A stretch of DNA of 49,247 bases from a virus, in the IMG/VR virus record IMGVR_UViG_3300048104_000068, positions 1 through 49,247 of that record; one strand, 5' to 3'. The notes under the pieces were generated by a model. The model saw only the letters and a list, made by a program, of their open reading frames with translations. It was not told the origin of the DNA and searched no databases. Every line of letters starts with the position of its first letter. Within the stretch, counting starts at the first letter, position 1. A program made the position numbers and the translations under genes. Shown here in pieces: positions 9,477 to 17,963 of the stretch.

Positions 9477-9505
9477 ATATTACTACAAAGAGATAACTAA
9501 GTAAA
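9477..9505 (-). promoter_or_regulatory. Promoter for mazG with operator-like repeat
   Basis: The minus strand shows TTTACT, a 17-base spacer and TAATAT, starting about 18 bases before the expected transcription start. An inverted repeat TAACTA-N6-TAGTTA occupies 9494-9511 and covers the -35 box. The same repeat occurs at 20963-20980 upstream of the primase promoter, so a repressor could act on both. Confidence 0.6.
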
Positions 9506-9517
9506 TAGTTAGGGGCG

Positions 9518-9703
9518 TTATCTACTCTGTAGCTTTTTAAGGTTTAAGAAGAAACCGGAGTCAAACCCGCGCTTCCACTCCTTGTGGAGGAAAGAAGTTT
9601 CCTTATAAGGGCTGTCGAATATACCCCGATAAAACGCCTTCTGTCCCATATCAAACGCCACTTCCAGTGGCTTTTTTTTGGCCTGTCGTTTCTGATGCGA
9701 CAT
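9518..9703 (-). CDS. Ribosome modulation factor-like (Rmf/CrpP-type) small protein
   Basis: 61 residues, basic. Residues 15-50 carry the Rmf pattern: 'AFDMGQKAFYRG', then 'SPYKE', then 'EWKRGFDSG'. Compare E. coli Rmf, where G..A...G, CPYQ and W..GW are conserved. Rmf binds the 30S subunit and makes inactive 100S ribosomes. Short phage and plasmid relatives exist, mostly uncharacterised. The gene sits 12 bases after nrdB with a good AGGAG site and ends before the mazG promoter, so it is made with the reductase genes. A role in redirecting host ribosomes is inferred. Confidence 0.65.
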   Translation of the reverse strand: MSHQKRQAKKKPLEVAFDMGQKAFYRGIFDSPYKETSFLHKEWKRGFDSGFFLNLKKLQSR

Positions 9704-9715
9704 AGGTCAAAACTC

Positions 9716-10693
9716 CTATGATACCGCTCCCCATACCTCTGCCCAATCGCCAGAGAGTGCCCCTTTTGCGTAGTCCACAACTTTGTTTTCAAAGAAGTTA
9801 GTGTGTGTGACACCAAGCATTCCATCTACCCAAGGCAACGGGTTAGTCTTCACTTTGAAGATACCCTTCATGCCCAGCGCGATTAAACGTCTGTCACAAA
9901 TATATCGGATATACTGCTTAACCTCGATAGGGGTCAGGCCCTCCATCTGGTTCACGCCGAACGCTAGGCCGATAAACTTATCCTCTAGCTCAACCATCTT
10001 TTCAGCGGTGGTGTATATCATCTTTTTAGTTTCATCATTCCAAAGGGTACGGTTCTCTTGAACGTAGGTGCGGAACAACTTAATCATGCTCTCAGTGTGC
10101 AGGGTTTCGTCAGCGATAGACCATGCAATGATCTGTCCCATACCCTTCATTTTACCGTGCCTAGCAAAGTTCAGTAGCATCACGAATGAGCTAAACAACT
10201 GCATACCTTCAGTAAATGCACTAAACCCGGCAATCTGTGCGGGTAGGTTCTCGTCCTTCTGTAGCTCTTGGAAGAAGTCGTGCTTCTCTACCATCTCTTC
10301 GTACTCAAGAAACTCGTTGTACGTTGACTCAGGCATACCCAAGGTTTCGATGAGGTGGCTGTAGGCGGCAACATGGATAGCTTCCCGGGCGGCAAACGAC
10401 GATAGCATCATCCTTACTTCAGGCTGTGGGAAGTGCGGTAGGTAGTTGTTCACATACGCGCCCGACACATCTATGTCGCCCTGAGTAAAGAAGCGGAAGA
10501 TCTTCGTAAGGAAGTCCTTCTCTCCATCGTTTAATCTGTGACGCCAGTCCTTGGTGTCTTCCAGCATTGGTACTTCTGTCCACAACCAGTGCATTTGCTC
10601 ACTGGCCTGAAACGCATCATAAGCCCACGGGTAATTAAATGGCTTATAGTAATCTCTTGTGTCCGTTAATTTTGGTTTTCTTTTTGGCATCAT
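9716..10693 (-). CDS. nrdB: Class I ribonucleotide reductase, small subunit
   Basis: 325 residues, full length for phage NrdB. The di-iron ligands are all present: Asp73 (or 75) in TQGDID, Glu104 and His107 in REAIH, Glu162 in FTEGMQ, Glu196 and His199 in DETLH. Tyr111, four residues after His107, matches the radical-bearing tyrosine (E. coli Tyr122). It supplies the radical to NrdA for making dNDPs. The start overlaps the preceding 71-residue gene by 4 bases (ATGA), giving an nrdA - small gene - nrdB operon. Confidence 0.97.
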   Translation of the reverse strand: MMPKRKPKLTDTRDYYKPFNYPWAYDAFQASEQMHWLWTEVPMLEDTKDWRHRLNDGEKDFLTKIFRFFTQGDIDVSGAYVNNYLPHFPQPEVRMMLSSFAAREAIHVAAYSHLIETLGMPESTYNEFLEYEEMVEKHDFFQELQKDENLPAQIAGFSAFTEGMQLFSSFVMLLNFARHGKMKGMGQIIAWSIADETLHTESMIKLFRTYVQENRTLWNDETKKMIYTTAEKMVELEDKFIGLAFGVNQMEGLTPIEVKQYIRYICDRRLIALGMKGIFKVKTNPLPWVDGMLGVTHTNFFENKVVDYAKGALSGDWAEVWGAVS

Positions 10694-10905
10694 TTCCCCC
10701 TCGACTTAAAATCTTTCTGGAAGCGTTCTAGCTTCTCAGCGGCCGCACAGTATTTTTCTACTAGGCCATCCATAGTCTCAATGACGTCCGGGTGTTCCGC
10801 GACGCCTACAGATCGCCCCATATAAATCTCAATATTGGCTTTTGCCGCCAACTTTTCAGCCTCAAATTTCTTAATTAGGGCTGTATAAATAAAATCACTT
10901 TCCAT
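10690..10905 (-). CDS. Small hypothetical protein between nrdA and nrdB
   Basis: 71 residues, helical and charged (MESDFIYTALIKKFEAEK...ERFQKDFKSRGK), with no Cys pair, so it is not a glutaredoxin. It lies 2 bases after nrdA and overlaps nrdB by 4 bases, so it is fully embedded in the reductase operon. Such position suggests an accessory to reductase function or regulation, but that is inference; I do not recognise the family. Confidence 0.7.
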   Translation of the reverse strand: MESDFIYTALIKKFEAEKLAAKANIEIYMGRSVGVAEHPDVIETMDGLVEKYCAAAEKLERFQKDFKSRGK

Positions 10906-10907
10906 GT

Positions 10908-12686
10908 TTATCCCTCACATGCGAGACAGACATCACCATCAGCTACCGCTGTCAGATCAATCTCGTCTTCAATTCTGTTACGTTGAATCTGCATACCGAC
11001 GCGATCAGCTTTACGGAGCTTATCAGAACGGCAGTAGTACAGGCTTTTAAGACCGTTCTTCCATGCTAAGAAATGAGTGGCGTGAAGATACTTCACATTT
11101 ACATCCGGGCGGAAAAATAAGTTTAGACTCTGGCCTTGATCAGTATGTTTCTGTCTGTCAGAGGCTAGATCTATCAGCCAAAGCTGGTCAATCTCATTGG
11201 CTGTTTTGAACACGTCTTTCATATCTTGGGGTATATCTAGGTGCTGAACAGATCCGTCCTGCGCTGTGATACTAGCCCACGTCTTCTGCGTGTTTAGACC
11301 AAGTTCTTCTAGTTTAGTTTCAAGGAACTTGTTTCTTTGTATATACGCACCCGACATTGTATCTTGGCGAAATACGTTGGCTCGGTAAGGTTCAATGCTA
11401 GGGCTAGTGTTACCCATAATAATAGAGCTAGAGGCATTAGGCGCAATAGCCGTCCAGTGACTAAATCTACGCTCGACACCCGCCTGTTGAGCATCGTAGC
11501 ATGGCCCACGGGACTCAAATAACTGTCTGTCGCCTCGCTTACATTCTTTCTCAATGTGACGGTAAATCTCACGATTAGTTACCTTAGTCATGACGCCCTC
11601 TAAAGGCATGTCACGCTTCTGAAAGTAAGCATGTAGACCAAGGGTACCAATACCGATAGATCGTTCTCTAGACGCGGATAGAGCGGCTCTGGAGACGGTC
11701 TTAGGTGCATGTTCTATAAAGTGATCCAGCACGTTATCCAACATCTCCATGATGTCCGGGATAAACTTACGCTCAGACTTCCATTCGTCGTAGTACTCGA
11801 TATTCAGGCTGGACAAACAGCAGACCGCAGTCCGATCCATAGACGTAGGCAAGAAGATCTCAGTACATAGGTTACTACCATTGATTTTCAAACCTTGGCT
11901 CTTTAACCATTCAGGCAGATCATCGTTAGCATTATCTATAAACACCAAGTAGGGCTCACCTGTCTGGGTACGCATCTCTAGCAACTTAATCCATAGTGCC
12001 TTAGCCGATACTGTTTCGACTACTTCACCGTTGTTAGGGCTCACTAGATCCCATGAGTCATCAAAGTCCTCATCACGCATCGACTGCTCAATAAGGTTCA
12101 TGAAGTCATTCGTAATGTTCACGCCGTGGTGTAGGTTAAGTGTACGGAAGTTCTGGTCACCTGTAGGCTTACGCATCTCAACAAACGCCGTAATGTCCGG
12201 GTGGTTTATATCTAGGAATGCCGCATAACTACCGCGACGGGTACGTCCCTGTCGGTAGGCCAGTGAGCTTGCGTCATAGACTTTCAGGTGAGGCATTACT
12301 CCAACTGATTTATCGTCAGAGCCACGGATACCCACATGGATACCAACACCGCCGCCTAGCATAGACAGCCAATTTACTTCGGATAGAGTATCTACTAATC
12401 CTTCTGCGCTATCGTCGAGGTACGACAAGAAGCAACTGATGGGCATACCCCTTTTGCTCCGGCCGTAGCTGAGGATTGGCGTGGACAACGACAGCCAGTG
12501 TTTACTGGTGTATTCGTAGAGGCGCTGGGCGTGATCGGGGTTGGATCCGAATTGCTCACAGACGTAGGCAAATCTTTCTTGTGGGCTACTTTCGTCTTCG
12601 CGCATGTAGCTTTCGCGTAGTCTTGTGAGTCCGAGGTCATCAAATAATCCATCTCTTTCTAAGTCAATATTAACTTTATTTTTCAT
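10908..12686 (-). CDS. nrdA: Class I ribonucleotide reductase, large subunit
   Basis: 592 residues, shorter than E. coli NrdA (about 760) because the N-terminal ATP-cone is missing, so the overall-activity allosteric switch is probably lost. Catalytic residues are visible: Cys85 (PISCFLS) and Cys289/290 for the active-site disulfide, Cys274 with Glu276 (SNLCTEI) for thiyl chemistry, Tyr550-Tyr551 for radical transfer, and Cys587/Cys590 in the C-terminal VCLACEG for re-reduction. It forms dNDPs with NrdB. It overlaps the kinase gene upstream by 11 bases. Confidence 0.97.
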   Translation of the reverse strand: MKNKVNIDLERDGLFDDLGLTRLRESYMREDESSPQERFAYVCEQFGSNPDHAQRLYEYTSKHWLSLSTPILSYGRSKRGMPISCFLSYLDDSAEGLVDTLSEVNWLSMLGGGVGIHVGIRGSDDKSVGVMPHLKVYDASSLAYRQGRTRRGSYAAFLDINHPDITAFVEMRKPTGDQNFRTLNLHHGVNITNDFMNLIEQSMRDEDFDDSWDLVSPNNGEVVETVSAKALWIKLLEMRTQTGEPYLVFIDNANDDLPEWLKSQGLKINGSNLCTEIFLPTSMDRTAVCCLSSLNIEYYDEWKSERKFIPDIMEMLDNVLDHFIEHAPKTVSRAALSASRERSIGIGTLGLHAYFQKRDMPLEGVMTKVTNREIYRHIEKECKRGDRQLFESRGPCYDAQQAGVERRFSHWTAIAPNASSSIIMGNTSPSIEPYRANVFRQDTMSGAYIQRNKFLETKLEELGLNTQKTWASITAQDGSVQHLDIPQDMKDVFKTANEIDQLWLIDLASDRQKHTDQGQSLNLFFRPDVNVKYLHATHFLAWKNGLKSLYYCRSDKLRKADRVGMQIQRNRIEDEIDLTAVADGDVCLACEG

Positions 12687-13236
12687 TTTTATTCCTAATA
12701 TCTTTCTGCAATCGCGCCCAACCTTCCACGTTGGTAAGCACTTCAGAGATGGGTAGGGTGTTGTCTATCCAGACATCGCAGTCCGCCGAGCTAACCGAAG
12801 TTTCGGAAGCGTGTTCATCTTCACCTTCATAGACAGAAACTCGTTCTACCCACGCTACCACTCCGCCGTTCTCGCGGATTGCTTTTATTTCATTTGGGAA
12901 ACGAACATCATCAACCACAACAATACCGGTCTCTTTATTCGCCTTGGCAACAAGCATATCTACCCAGATATTCTCGTGCAGTAAGTTACGGCCCCACTCA
13001 GTTCCGAGTGTTTGCATGGCGTATCTTGGGGTCTTACCATTCAACATGTCACAGGCTACTTCTTTAAGGTCTCCGTTTATCTGGCCCTCGTTAAAGCCCA
13101 TCACACGCATCATGTCTTTAAGAGTGTCGGCAAAGCGGATGATCTTTGCTCCCCGGCTGTCTCTCATGTTCTTGGCTACATAGGATTTCCCGGAGCCTTT
13201 CTTTCCACACAGGCCGATAAATAGATCACTCATCAT
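12676..13236 (-). CDS. Deoxynucleoside monophosphate kinase
   Basis: 186 residues. A P-loop GKKGSGKS (residues 11-18) opens the protein, followed by features of the phage dNMP kinase family: 'FADTLKDMM', 'MQTLGTEWGR', 'DDVRFPNEI'. These enzymes phosphorylate dNMPs, including those from degraded host DNA, to dNDPs, feeding the replication pool with NrdA/B. Two ATGs occur at the start (13236 and 13233). The gene overlaps both neighbours by 4 to 11 bases, so it is in the same operon. Confidence 0.9.
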   Translation of the reverse strand: MMSDLFIGLCGKKGSGKSYVAKNMRDSRGAKIIRFADTLKDMMRVMGFNEGQINGDLKEVACDMLNGKTPRYAMQTLGTEWGRNLLHENIWVDMLVAKANKETGIVVVDDVRFPNEIKAIRENGGVVAWVERVSVYEGEDEHASETSVSSADCDVWIDNTLPISEVLTNVEGWARLQKDIRNKNEK

Positions 13237-13577
13237 TCGTCGCCTTGTGGTTTGTACTTGCTTATGTCGATGACTTTTGATGAAGACTCCAGCTTGCCTA
13301 GAAGTTCCTCGTCCGCAGTAAAGATAATCTCGTTCTCTGCTACTGGCTTGATACTTTCATCAAACCCGGACACATTACGGACTATCTCACCTATGGCGAT
13401 AATCTCTTCATCTTGACTACTCATCAGGCCGAAGATCCCAGCTACTAGGTTCTTAAATAAATCCTGTACTTCTGGATCCATATTGTCGGGGAACTCCCAA
13501 CCAAACCTAAAATCTATCCCTTCGCTAGTTTCATTCGGGACGAGTTCTATAAATGCTCCTATAAACTTATCCGTCAT
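13233..13577 (-). CDS. Hypothetical protein in the replication operon
   Basis: 114 residues, acidic (MTDKFIGAFIELVPNETSEG...ISKYKPQGDE). The central 'EVQDLFKNLVAGIFGLMSSQDEE' segment looks helical. I see no catalytic or DNA-binding motif and do not recognise a family. It is coupled by ATGA overlaps to the resolvase gene upstream and the dNMP kinase gene downstream, so it is a real member of the replication block. Confidence 0.65.
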   Translation of the reverse strand: MTDKFIGAFIELVPNETSEGIDFRFGWEFPDNMDPEVQDLFKNLVAGIFGLMSSQDEEIIAIGEIVRNVSGFDESIKPVAENEIIFTADEELLGKLESSSKVIDISKYKPQGDE

Positions 13578-14026
13578 TTTGTTTCTCGAAGTTTGTTAAG
13601 TAAATTTAATGAACGCTTTTTAGGTTTTTCTTTAAGCCATTCACCCGGGATTTCTTTCGCCGCGAACATAAACCCATTCTTCTCACACCAGTCAGCGTAG
13701 CTAGTCTTGCTACCCTTACGGAGCTTGCCTCTAGGGTTGTTGAATACAAAGCGAAGGTCTAACGCCTCGCCGTACTCGTCACGGATGTATATGTGTTTTT
13801 TTCTATCTTCAGGAGTGAAGCGTCCTTTGCTCTCAATTACGATACCGTTAGGTAAAACGTAGTCGGGAGTGTAGTGACGGCCCTGCACCGGGACAGTAAA
13901 AGGAATGCGGAAAGGTTCATACTCAGCCCTTACTCCAGCCTCTTTAAGCTGTAGGCCTATATCTTCTTCCAGACCAGACCGGTACCCATTGGCGATAGCT
14001 CTACGGCGTATGTTTCTAAAGGTCAT
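13574..14026 (-). CDS. T7 endonuclease I-like Holliday-junction resolvase
   Basis: 150 residues when started at the ATG at 14026, which has a GGAG site 7 bases upstream; an ATG 15 bases earlier lacks this. With this start the catalytic residues fall at Glu20 (SGLEED), Glu35 (AEYEP), Asp55 (YTPDYVLPNG), Glu65 and Lys67 (IESKG), the same numbers as in T7 gp3. Length also equals T7 (149). It cleaves branched DNA, resolving replication intermediates and helping degrade host DNA. The C-terminal 'ADWCEKNGFMFAAKEIP' matches the family. The start lies inside the upstream nuclease gene. Confidence 0.95.
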   Translation of the reverse strand: MTFRNIRRRAIANGYRSGLEEDIGLQLKEAGVRAEYEPFRIPFTVPVQGRHYTPDYVLPNGIVIESKGRFTPEDRKKHIYIRDEYGEALDLRFVFNNPRGKLRKGSKTSYADWCEKNGFMFAAKEIPGEWLKEKPKKRSLNLLNKLRETK

Positions 14027-14882
14027 CGTCATACTCCGCATACCAGTGGTAGCGAGGATTTTGAGCCTTGCTGTGAGTTTGGGGGCGGTACTTCGCGTCC
14101 GGCCAACAGGCGTTTGTGTAGTTACAGAACGTACAGTTAATAGCCAGCCTTTTGTTGGGGGTTAGTTGCTTACGGAAGTACTCGTCTTGTGGTTCAAAGC
14201 ATTTTTCAAAAGGTGCATCTGTTGCTATCAATTCCACATTAGACGCGATCTTATTCCGGATCCCACGCTTATCTGCGTCAGTGAACTCAGCGTCTACAAC
14301 CTTGATCTCACCGGTGGATTTATTAACAACAAGCCAACCGCCGGGTTCTTTACCGGAGGCATCACTGTATCCCAATAACTGAGGTACATAGCCGAACGCA
14401 TCGTCCTTAGCTACGCCTTCCCAGCCCTGACTCCATTTGTTGTCATAGGCCCAAGGACTAGAGGACTTAGTATCGTAGACCTTATCGTCTATCTCAACGT
14501 CGTTCTCACCGAGGATAGTGGTATCGCCCACATCAAGCTGTACCTTATCCTTACCCCCAGTAATATTTACTCGGGCTAGTTTAAGATATAACTCAACCAA
14601 TACCTCAGTCGCATCGCCCAGCATAAAGCGGACAATGTTGTTGTAGGGGTTCTTGGATTTAGGAGTGCCAGCCTTCTCCTGTTGGAGTTGGCAAGAGGGG
14701 CGTCCCACATTCGACATACGAATGCGGAACTCCTCTTCACGCGGCTTTAGTTGTTTGCGGAGAGTGTCTTTAAACATCTCCCCGGCTTCGTCTATCCAGC
14801 TTTCTTCATACTCTACAACCTCTCCGTTAGAGAGCTTATCAAGTACCATATGAAGTTGGTGTTCAAGAATGTTTAGAGACAT
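14016..14882 (-). CDS. PD-(D/E)XK nuclease, probable exonuclease
   Basis: 288 residues. The core motif is visible as 'ENDVEIDDKVYDTKSSSPWAYD' (Asp...Asp-x-Lys around residues 131-141) with a preceding 'GDATEVLVELYL' helix carrying the conserved Glu. A C-terminal cluster CTFCNYTNAC resembles the Cys group of Cas4/AddB-type nucleases and could hold an Fe-S cluster or zinc. Such phage proteins are usually annotated as exonucleases in recombination or host DNA degradation, in the way T7 gp6 works. It is preceded by an inverted repeat (GTACCT...AGGTAC) in the 29-base gap to the SSB-like gene. Confidence 0.8.
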   Translation of the reverse strand: MSLNILEHQLHMVLDKLSNGEVVEYEESWIDEAGEMFKDTLRKQLKPREEEFRIRMSNVGRPSCQLQQEKAGTPKSKNPYNNIVRFMLGDATEVLVELYLKLARVNITGGKDKVQLDVGDTTILGENDVEIDDKVYDTKSSSPWAYDNKWSQGWEGVAKDDAFGYVPQLLGYSDASGKEPGGWLVVNKSTGEIKVVDAEFTDADKRGIRNKIASNVELIATDAPFEKCFEPQDEYFRKQLTPNKRLAINCTFCNYTNACWPDAKYRPQTHSKAQNPRYHWYAEYDDDL

Positions 14883-14911
14883 AAAGTACCTCGTTTAAAG
14901 TTAAGGTACGA

Positions 14912-15766
14912 TTACGCTTCGTCGGCTAAATCATCTTCCAAGTCACTAGATATATTATCGAGGGCATCAATAGCATCATCAGATAGCTGGCTGTTACGCA
15001 GAGCTTTCTCATGAGACGCTTGAATCTTTTCGTTCTCGTTCTTCACCATGTCATGCATTACTTTGACTGTCTCAAAGATCTGCTCATCCATTGGAAGCGC
15101 GTTAACAAGGTCGGGGTCAAATTTCATTACCCACCAAATGTTACCGCCAGAGCCTTTAGTCTTAGTGGCACCCACCTTGACTGTGTACTCATGCATCTTA
15201 CGGCCCCGAGGTAATTTCTTCAGGAACTCATCTTCAAACGGGTTAAAGTTAGATCCTTTCAGCATGACAATTACAGGCTGGTTCTCGACAGTTACTGTGT
15301 CACCATCTGCATTCTTACCTTCGTAAGACACTAGGCCACGCACTTGACGGAAGCATTTGATATCACTGTAACGCTTCTGATCTTCCTTAGACATTTCACG
15401 CAATACGTTACTGGTAGGTTTACCACAACGTGTAGTGCCGTTCATGTCCCGGGCTTCTTGGCGTAGCATTGGGATCATCAAGGTTTTGTTCTTAACCTTG
15501 TTCTCTTCAGGGTCGTACTGAATCCATTGGAACAGTTGGCTAAGTGGACGAAAGTTCACCGTTTTGGAGAAAACAGGGTCATCATTTGTACCTTTCACAA
15601 AGAATTGACCACGGGGAAGTGACTGACCTTGGTCGTTCTCTTCTTGGTAGTTAATCTTTAATTCGGGTAGACGATCAGAAGAAGCGTCACCGCTACCACC
15701 ACCCATGCCCATAGCGGCGGCAAGTTCCAATTGTTCACTTTTGCTAATAGTTGCAAGTTCATTCAT
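14912..15766 (-). CDS. Probable single-stranded DNA-binding protein
   Basis: 284 residues. A Gly-rich N-terminus precedes a beta-rich region (about 45-225) without enzymatic motifs, and the protein ends in an acidic tail (DNISSDLEDDLADEA), a feature of SSB-like proteins that use the tail to recruit partners, as in T7 gp2.5. It lies between the polymerase and nuclease genes, where podoviruses place SSB. A Cys pair (TTRCGK and IKCFRQ) is present, purpose unclear. The call rests on the tail and position. It has its own promoter at 15815-15843 and an SD GGAG. Confidence 0.65.
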   Translation of the reverse strand: MNELATISKSEQLELAAAMGMGGGSGDASSDRLPELKINYQEENDQGQSLPRGQFFVKGTNDDPVFSKTVNFRPLSQLFQWIQYDPEENKVKNKTLMIPMLRQEARDMNGTTRCGKPTSNVLREMSKEDQKRYSDIKCFRQVRGLVSYEGKNADGDTVTVENQPVIVMLKGSNFNPFEDEFLKKLPRGRKMHEYTVKVGATKTKGSGGNIWWVMKFDPDLVNALPMDEQIFETVKVMHDMVKNENEKIQASHEKALRNSQLSDDAIDALDNISSDLEDDLADEA

Positions 15767-15814
15767 AAATTTCTCCAGTAGTTACCTTTATTAGGTATTT
15801 TGTTAAGGACTTAC

Positions 15815-15843
15815 AATGTACCTTAGTTAAGGTAACTAGTCAA
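15815..15843 (-). promoter_or_regulatory. Promoter for the SSB - nuclease - nucleotide operon
   Basis: The minus strand shows TTGACT, 17 bases, TACATT. The -35 box overlaps the last codons of the polymerase gene. The spacer contains TAGTTA-N3-TAACTA on the + strand (15824-15838), the half-sites also found at other promoters here. About 42 bases of leader precede the SSB gene. Confidence 0.6.
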
Positions 15844-17962
15844 TATCCAATTCAACTTGTTCCATCCAATTTGGGCCTTGTGTGATCTCGATATCGAGGG
15901 GGAGCGAAAGCTCATAATCATAGCGTTCTTTGACCTCTTCGGCTAAACCGCCCATAGCCCACTTCAGGGCCTCTATCACTTGCGCGTCTTCATCCGGGTG
16001 AACGTCAACGACAATTGAATCATGAACCGTCAAGATCAATCTTGATTTAAAATCTTCCTTGATAAATCTTTGGTGGGCCCGGACACATGACATCACAACT
16101 AAGTCGGCAGTAGCGAACGATTGGCAGGGGTAGTTAACTACGGCAGTAGCATTAGTTATCCTACCGTTTCCTAGCCTCCGAGCGTTAGGGAAGTAGAACT
16201 CACGGCCGCTTGGTATACGAACGAGACCGTCTTTCAGCACACCATCCATTAGCTTACGGTGCCACAGTGCTAGGCCCTTGTAGATGTTGAAGTACTCTTT
16301 GAAGTAGGCTTGGATGTGTGGGGGCTCATTAGCACCCATCCCGCCATACAACGGCGCGAACGTATACGCCTTAGCCGCTTGTCTCATGGTCTTATTAACA
16401 TCATCTACTGAGCATTGATTAATAATGGCGGCGGTCTGTTTGTGTACGTCAAACCCATCAAGTATCTGCTCGATGACAGTAGGACACTGAGATAGTTCCC
16501 CGGCTACTCTAAACTCTAGCCCAGAGAAGTCAGCTTCCATAATCGTGCCGCCATCAAACCTAGAGTGTACGGCTTTCCGTACGGGAAACTTAGAACCCTT
16601 TGGAATGTTCTGGAAGTTTGGGTTAGAAGAGGACAGTCTGCCTGTACGAGTTATGCATTGGTTAAACTGCGCGTGGAGTATTCCATCTGCCCGGGTAGAT
16701 CCTTCGATGTTCTTAATAAACGAGTCTAGGTAAGTAGAGATAGCGTTTAGTCTAGAGGTCTTGGTAAGGAACTCTATTGCCTTTAAGTTGTCCTTTGCCT
16801 CGGCCTGAGCAATCAACTTCTTGATCGTTAACTTATCTGTTTTAAACCCGTTGATGCTGGCGTCGGTAGCTTGGGTAGGCACTAGCTTGAGCCCTGCCAC
16901 TTGCCCTGTCTCAGTTAAAGTATAGCCCCGCCCATCACAATGAGTACACTTGGATAGGTTCTTGTACGGCTCACCATTTACCTTAATCTTCTGTAGCCTA
17001 CCTTTGCCTTCACAAACATCACAGTGATTGGCTATGGTCTTCATTACCCGGCGAGTAGACTTGCGGACTGTGTTAGCAAACTTACTGGCATTCATGCGAG
17101 GGGGTGGTAATGGTTTACCCCGGGCATTGACGCCTATGTTGAATGCGTTCTTATGGTAGTTCCTATCCTTTACTGTGCGCGAATAAACAACGGCAGTCAT
17201 ATCTACACCACTGTTCAGATTGATAGGCGTGTCACCCATCACGTCAGCAACGATGGCATCTAGATCTTTCTCTATCTGTACCTTCTCTGCTTCATACTGT
17301 ATTTTTACTGCACCCAGAGTATCGGTATCTATTGCAATACCGTTGCGCTCTAGCTCCACCAAAAATAGCAACATCTCATTCATTAGAGTAAAGGTTGGTA
17401 GTAGGCCGACGTTCGACTCTTTTAGAAGATCTTTTTGTTGGGCTTGGTAGATCTCCGCAGTAGATAGCACATCGGCATCTGCGTACTCTATGACCGTAGC
17501 CAAGGGCATGGCCTCAAACCCGGTACCTGACTTAAACAAATCATCTACTAGGTCGGACTTCTTACGGGTGACATCCCGGCGTTCGGCTGTAGCTTTGAGT
17601 GATAGCTCTTGACGTTGTCCTCGTGCGAGGATGTACTCACCAATCATCGTGTCGTACACTGTTTTTGGTGTACTGAAACCTGACTCATATAAGTAGGACA
17701 CGTCAAATTTAGCATTATGGCATACAATTAATTCAGCCCGTTTAAGGTCTGCCTTCATCGGCTCACTGCTATCGGCGTTCAGGCCGTGTTGCTCATTATG
17801 ATTAAATATAGCCCGACGCGCTGGGCCTAGTTCTCCGTCTTCAATCATTCTCCAATGAGAAGAGACGATCTTATTCTTTGGATGGTATGGGCTGTTGTCC
17901 TTACTTTTATCCTCACCAAATTGAACCGTTGTTTCTAAGTCCAATACAATTACTACACTCAC
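15836..17962 (-). CDS. polA: DNA polymerase A with inserted DnaJ-type zinc finger
   Basis: 708 residues. 3'-5' exonuclease domain: Asp8/Glu10 (LDLETT), Asn83-Asp87 (HNAKFD), Asp162/Asp164 (EYADAD). Between exonuclease and polymerase, residues 314-346 hold two CxxCxGxG units (CDVCEGKG and CTHCDGRG) as in the DnaJ central zinc finger; this insertion is known from HMO-2011-type phages. Polymerase motif A Asp478 (ADFSGLEFR); motif B Arg527, Lys531, Phe535 (equivalent to E. coli Phe762) and YGG; motif C VHDSIVVD with Asp648, where the usual HDE is HDS. No 5'-nuclease domain. A replicative enzyme; the role of the zinc finger is unknown, perhaps processivity or protein contact. Confidence 0.97.
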   Translation of the reverse strand: MSVVIVLDLETTVQFGEDKSKDNSPYHPKNKIVSSHWRMIEDGELGPARRAIFNHNEQHGLNADSSEPMKADLKRAELIVCHNAKFDVSYLYESGFSTPKTVYDTMIGEYILARGQRQELSLKATAERRDVTRKKSDLVDDLFKSGTGFEAMPLATVIEYADADVLSTAEIYQAQQKDLLKESNVGLLPTFTLMNEMLLFLVELERNGIAIDTDTLGAVKIQYEAEKVQIEKDLDAIVADVMGDTPINLNSGVDMTAVVYSRTVKDRNYHKNAFNIGVNARGKPLPPPRMNASKFANTVRKSTRRVMKTIANHCDVCEGKGRLQKIKVNGEPYKNLSKCTHCDGRGYTLTETGQVAGLKLVPTQATDASINGFKTDKLTIKKLIAQAEAKDNLKAIEFLTKTSRLNAISTYLDSFIKNIEGSTRADGILHAQFNQCITRTGRLSSSNPNFQNIPKGSKFPVRKAVHSRFDGGTIMEADFSGLEFRVAGELSQCPTVIEQILDGFDVHKQTAAIINQCSVDDVNKTMRQAAKAYTFAPLYGGMGANEPPHIQAYFKEYFNIYKGLALWHRKLMDGVLKDGLVRIPSGREFYFPNARRLGNGRITNATAVVNYPCQSFATADLVVMSCVRAHQRFIKEDFKSRLILTVHDSIVVDVHPDEDAQVIEALKWAMGGLAEEVKERYDYELSLPLDIEITQGPNWMEQVELDID

Positions 17963-17963
17963 A

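Noticed and set aside
15836-17962. Frameshift or intein in DNA polymerase
   Set aside because: The extra segment is a continuous in-frame DnaJ-type zinc finger with no intein splice residues, known from this phage group.
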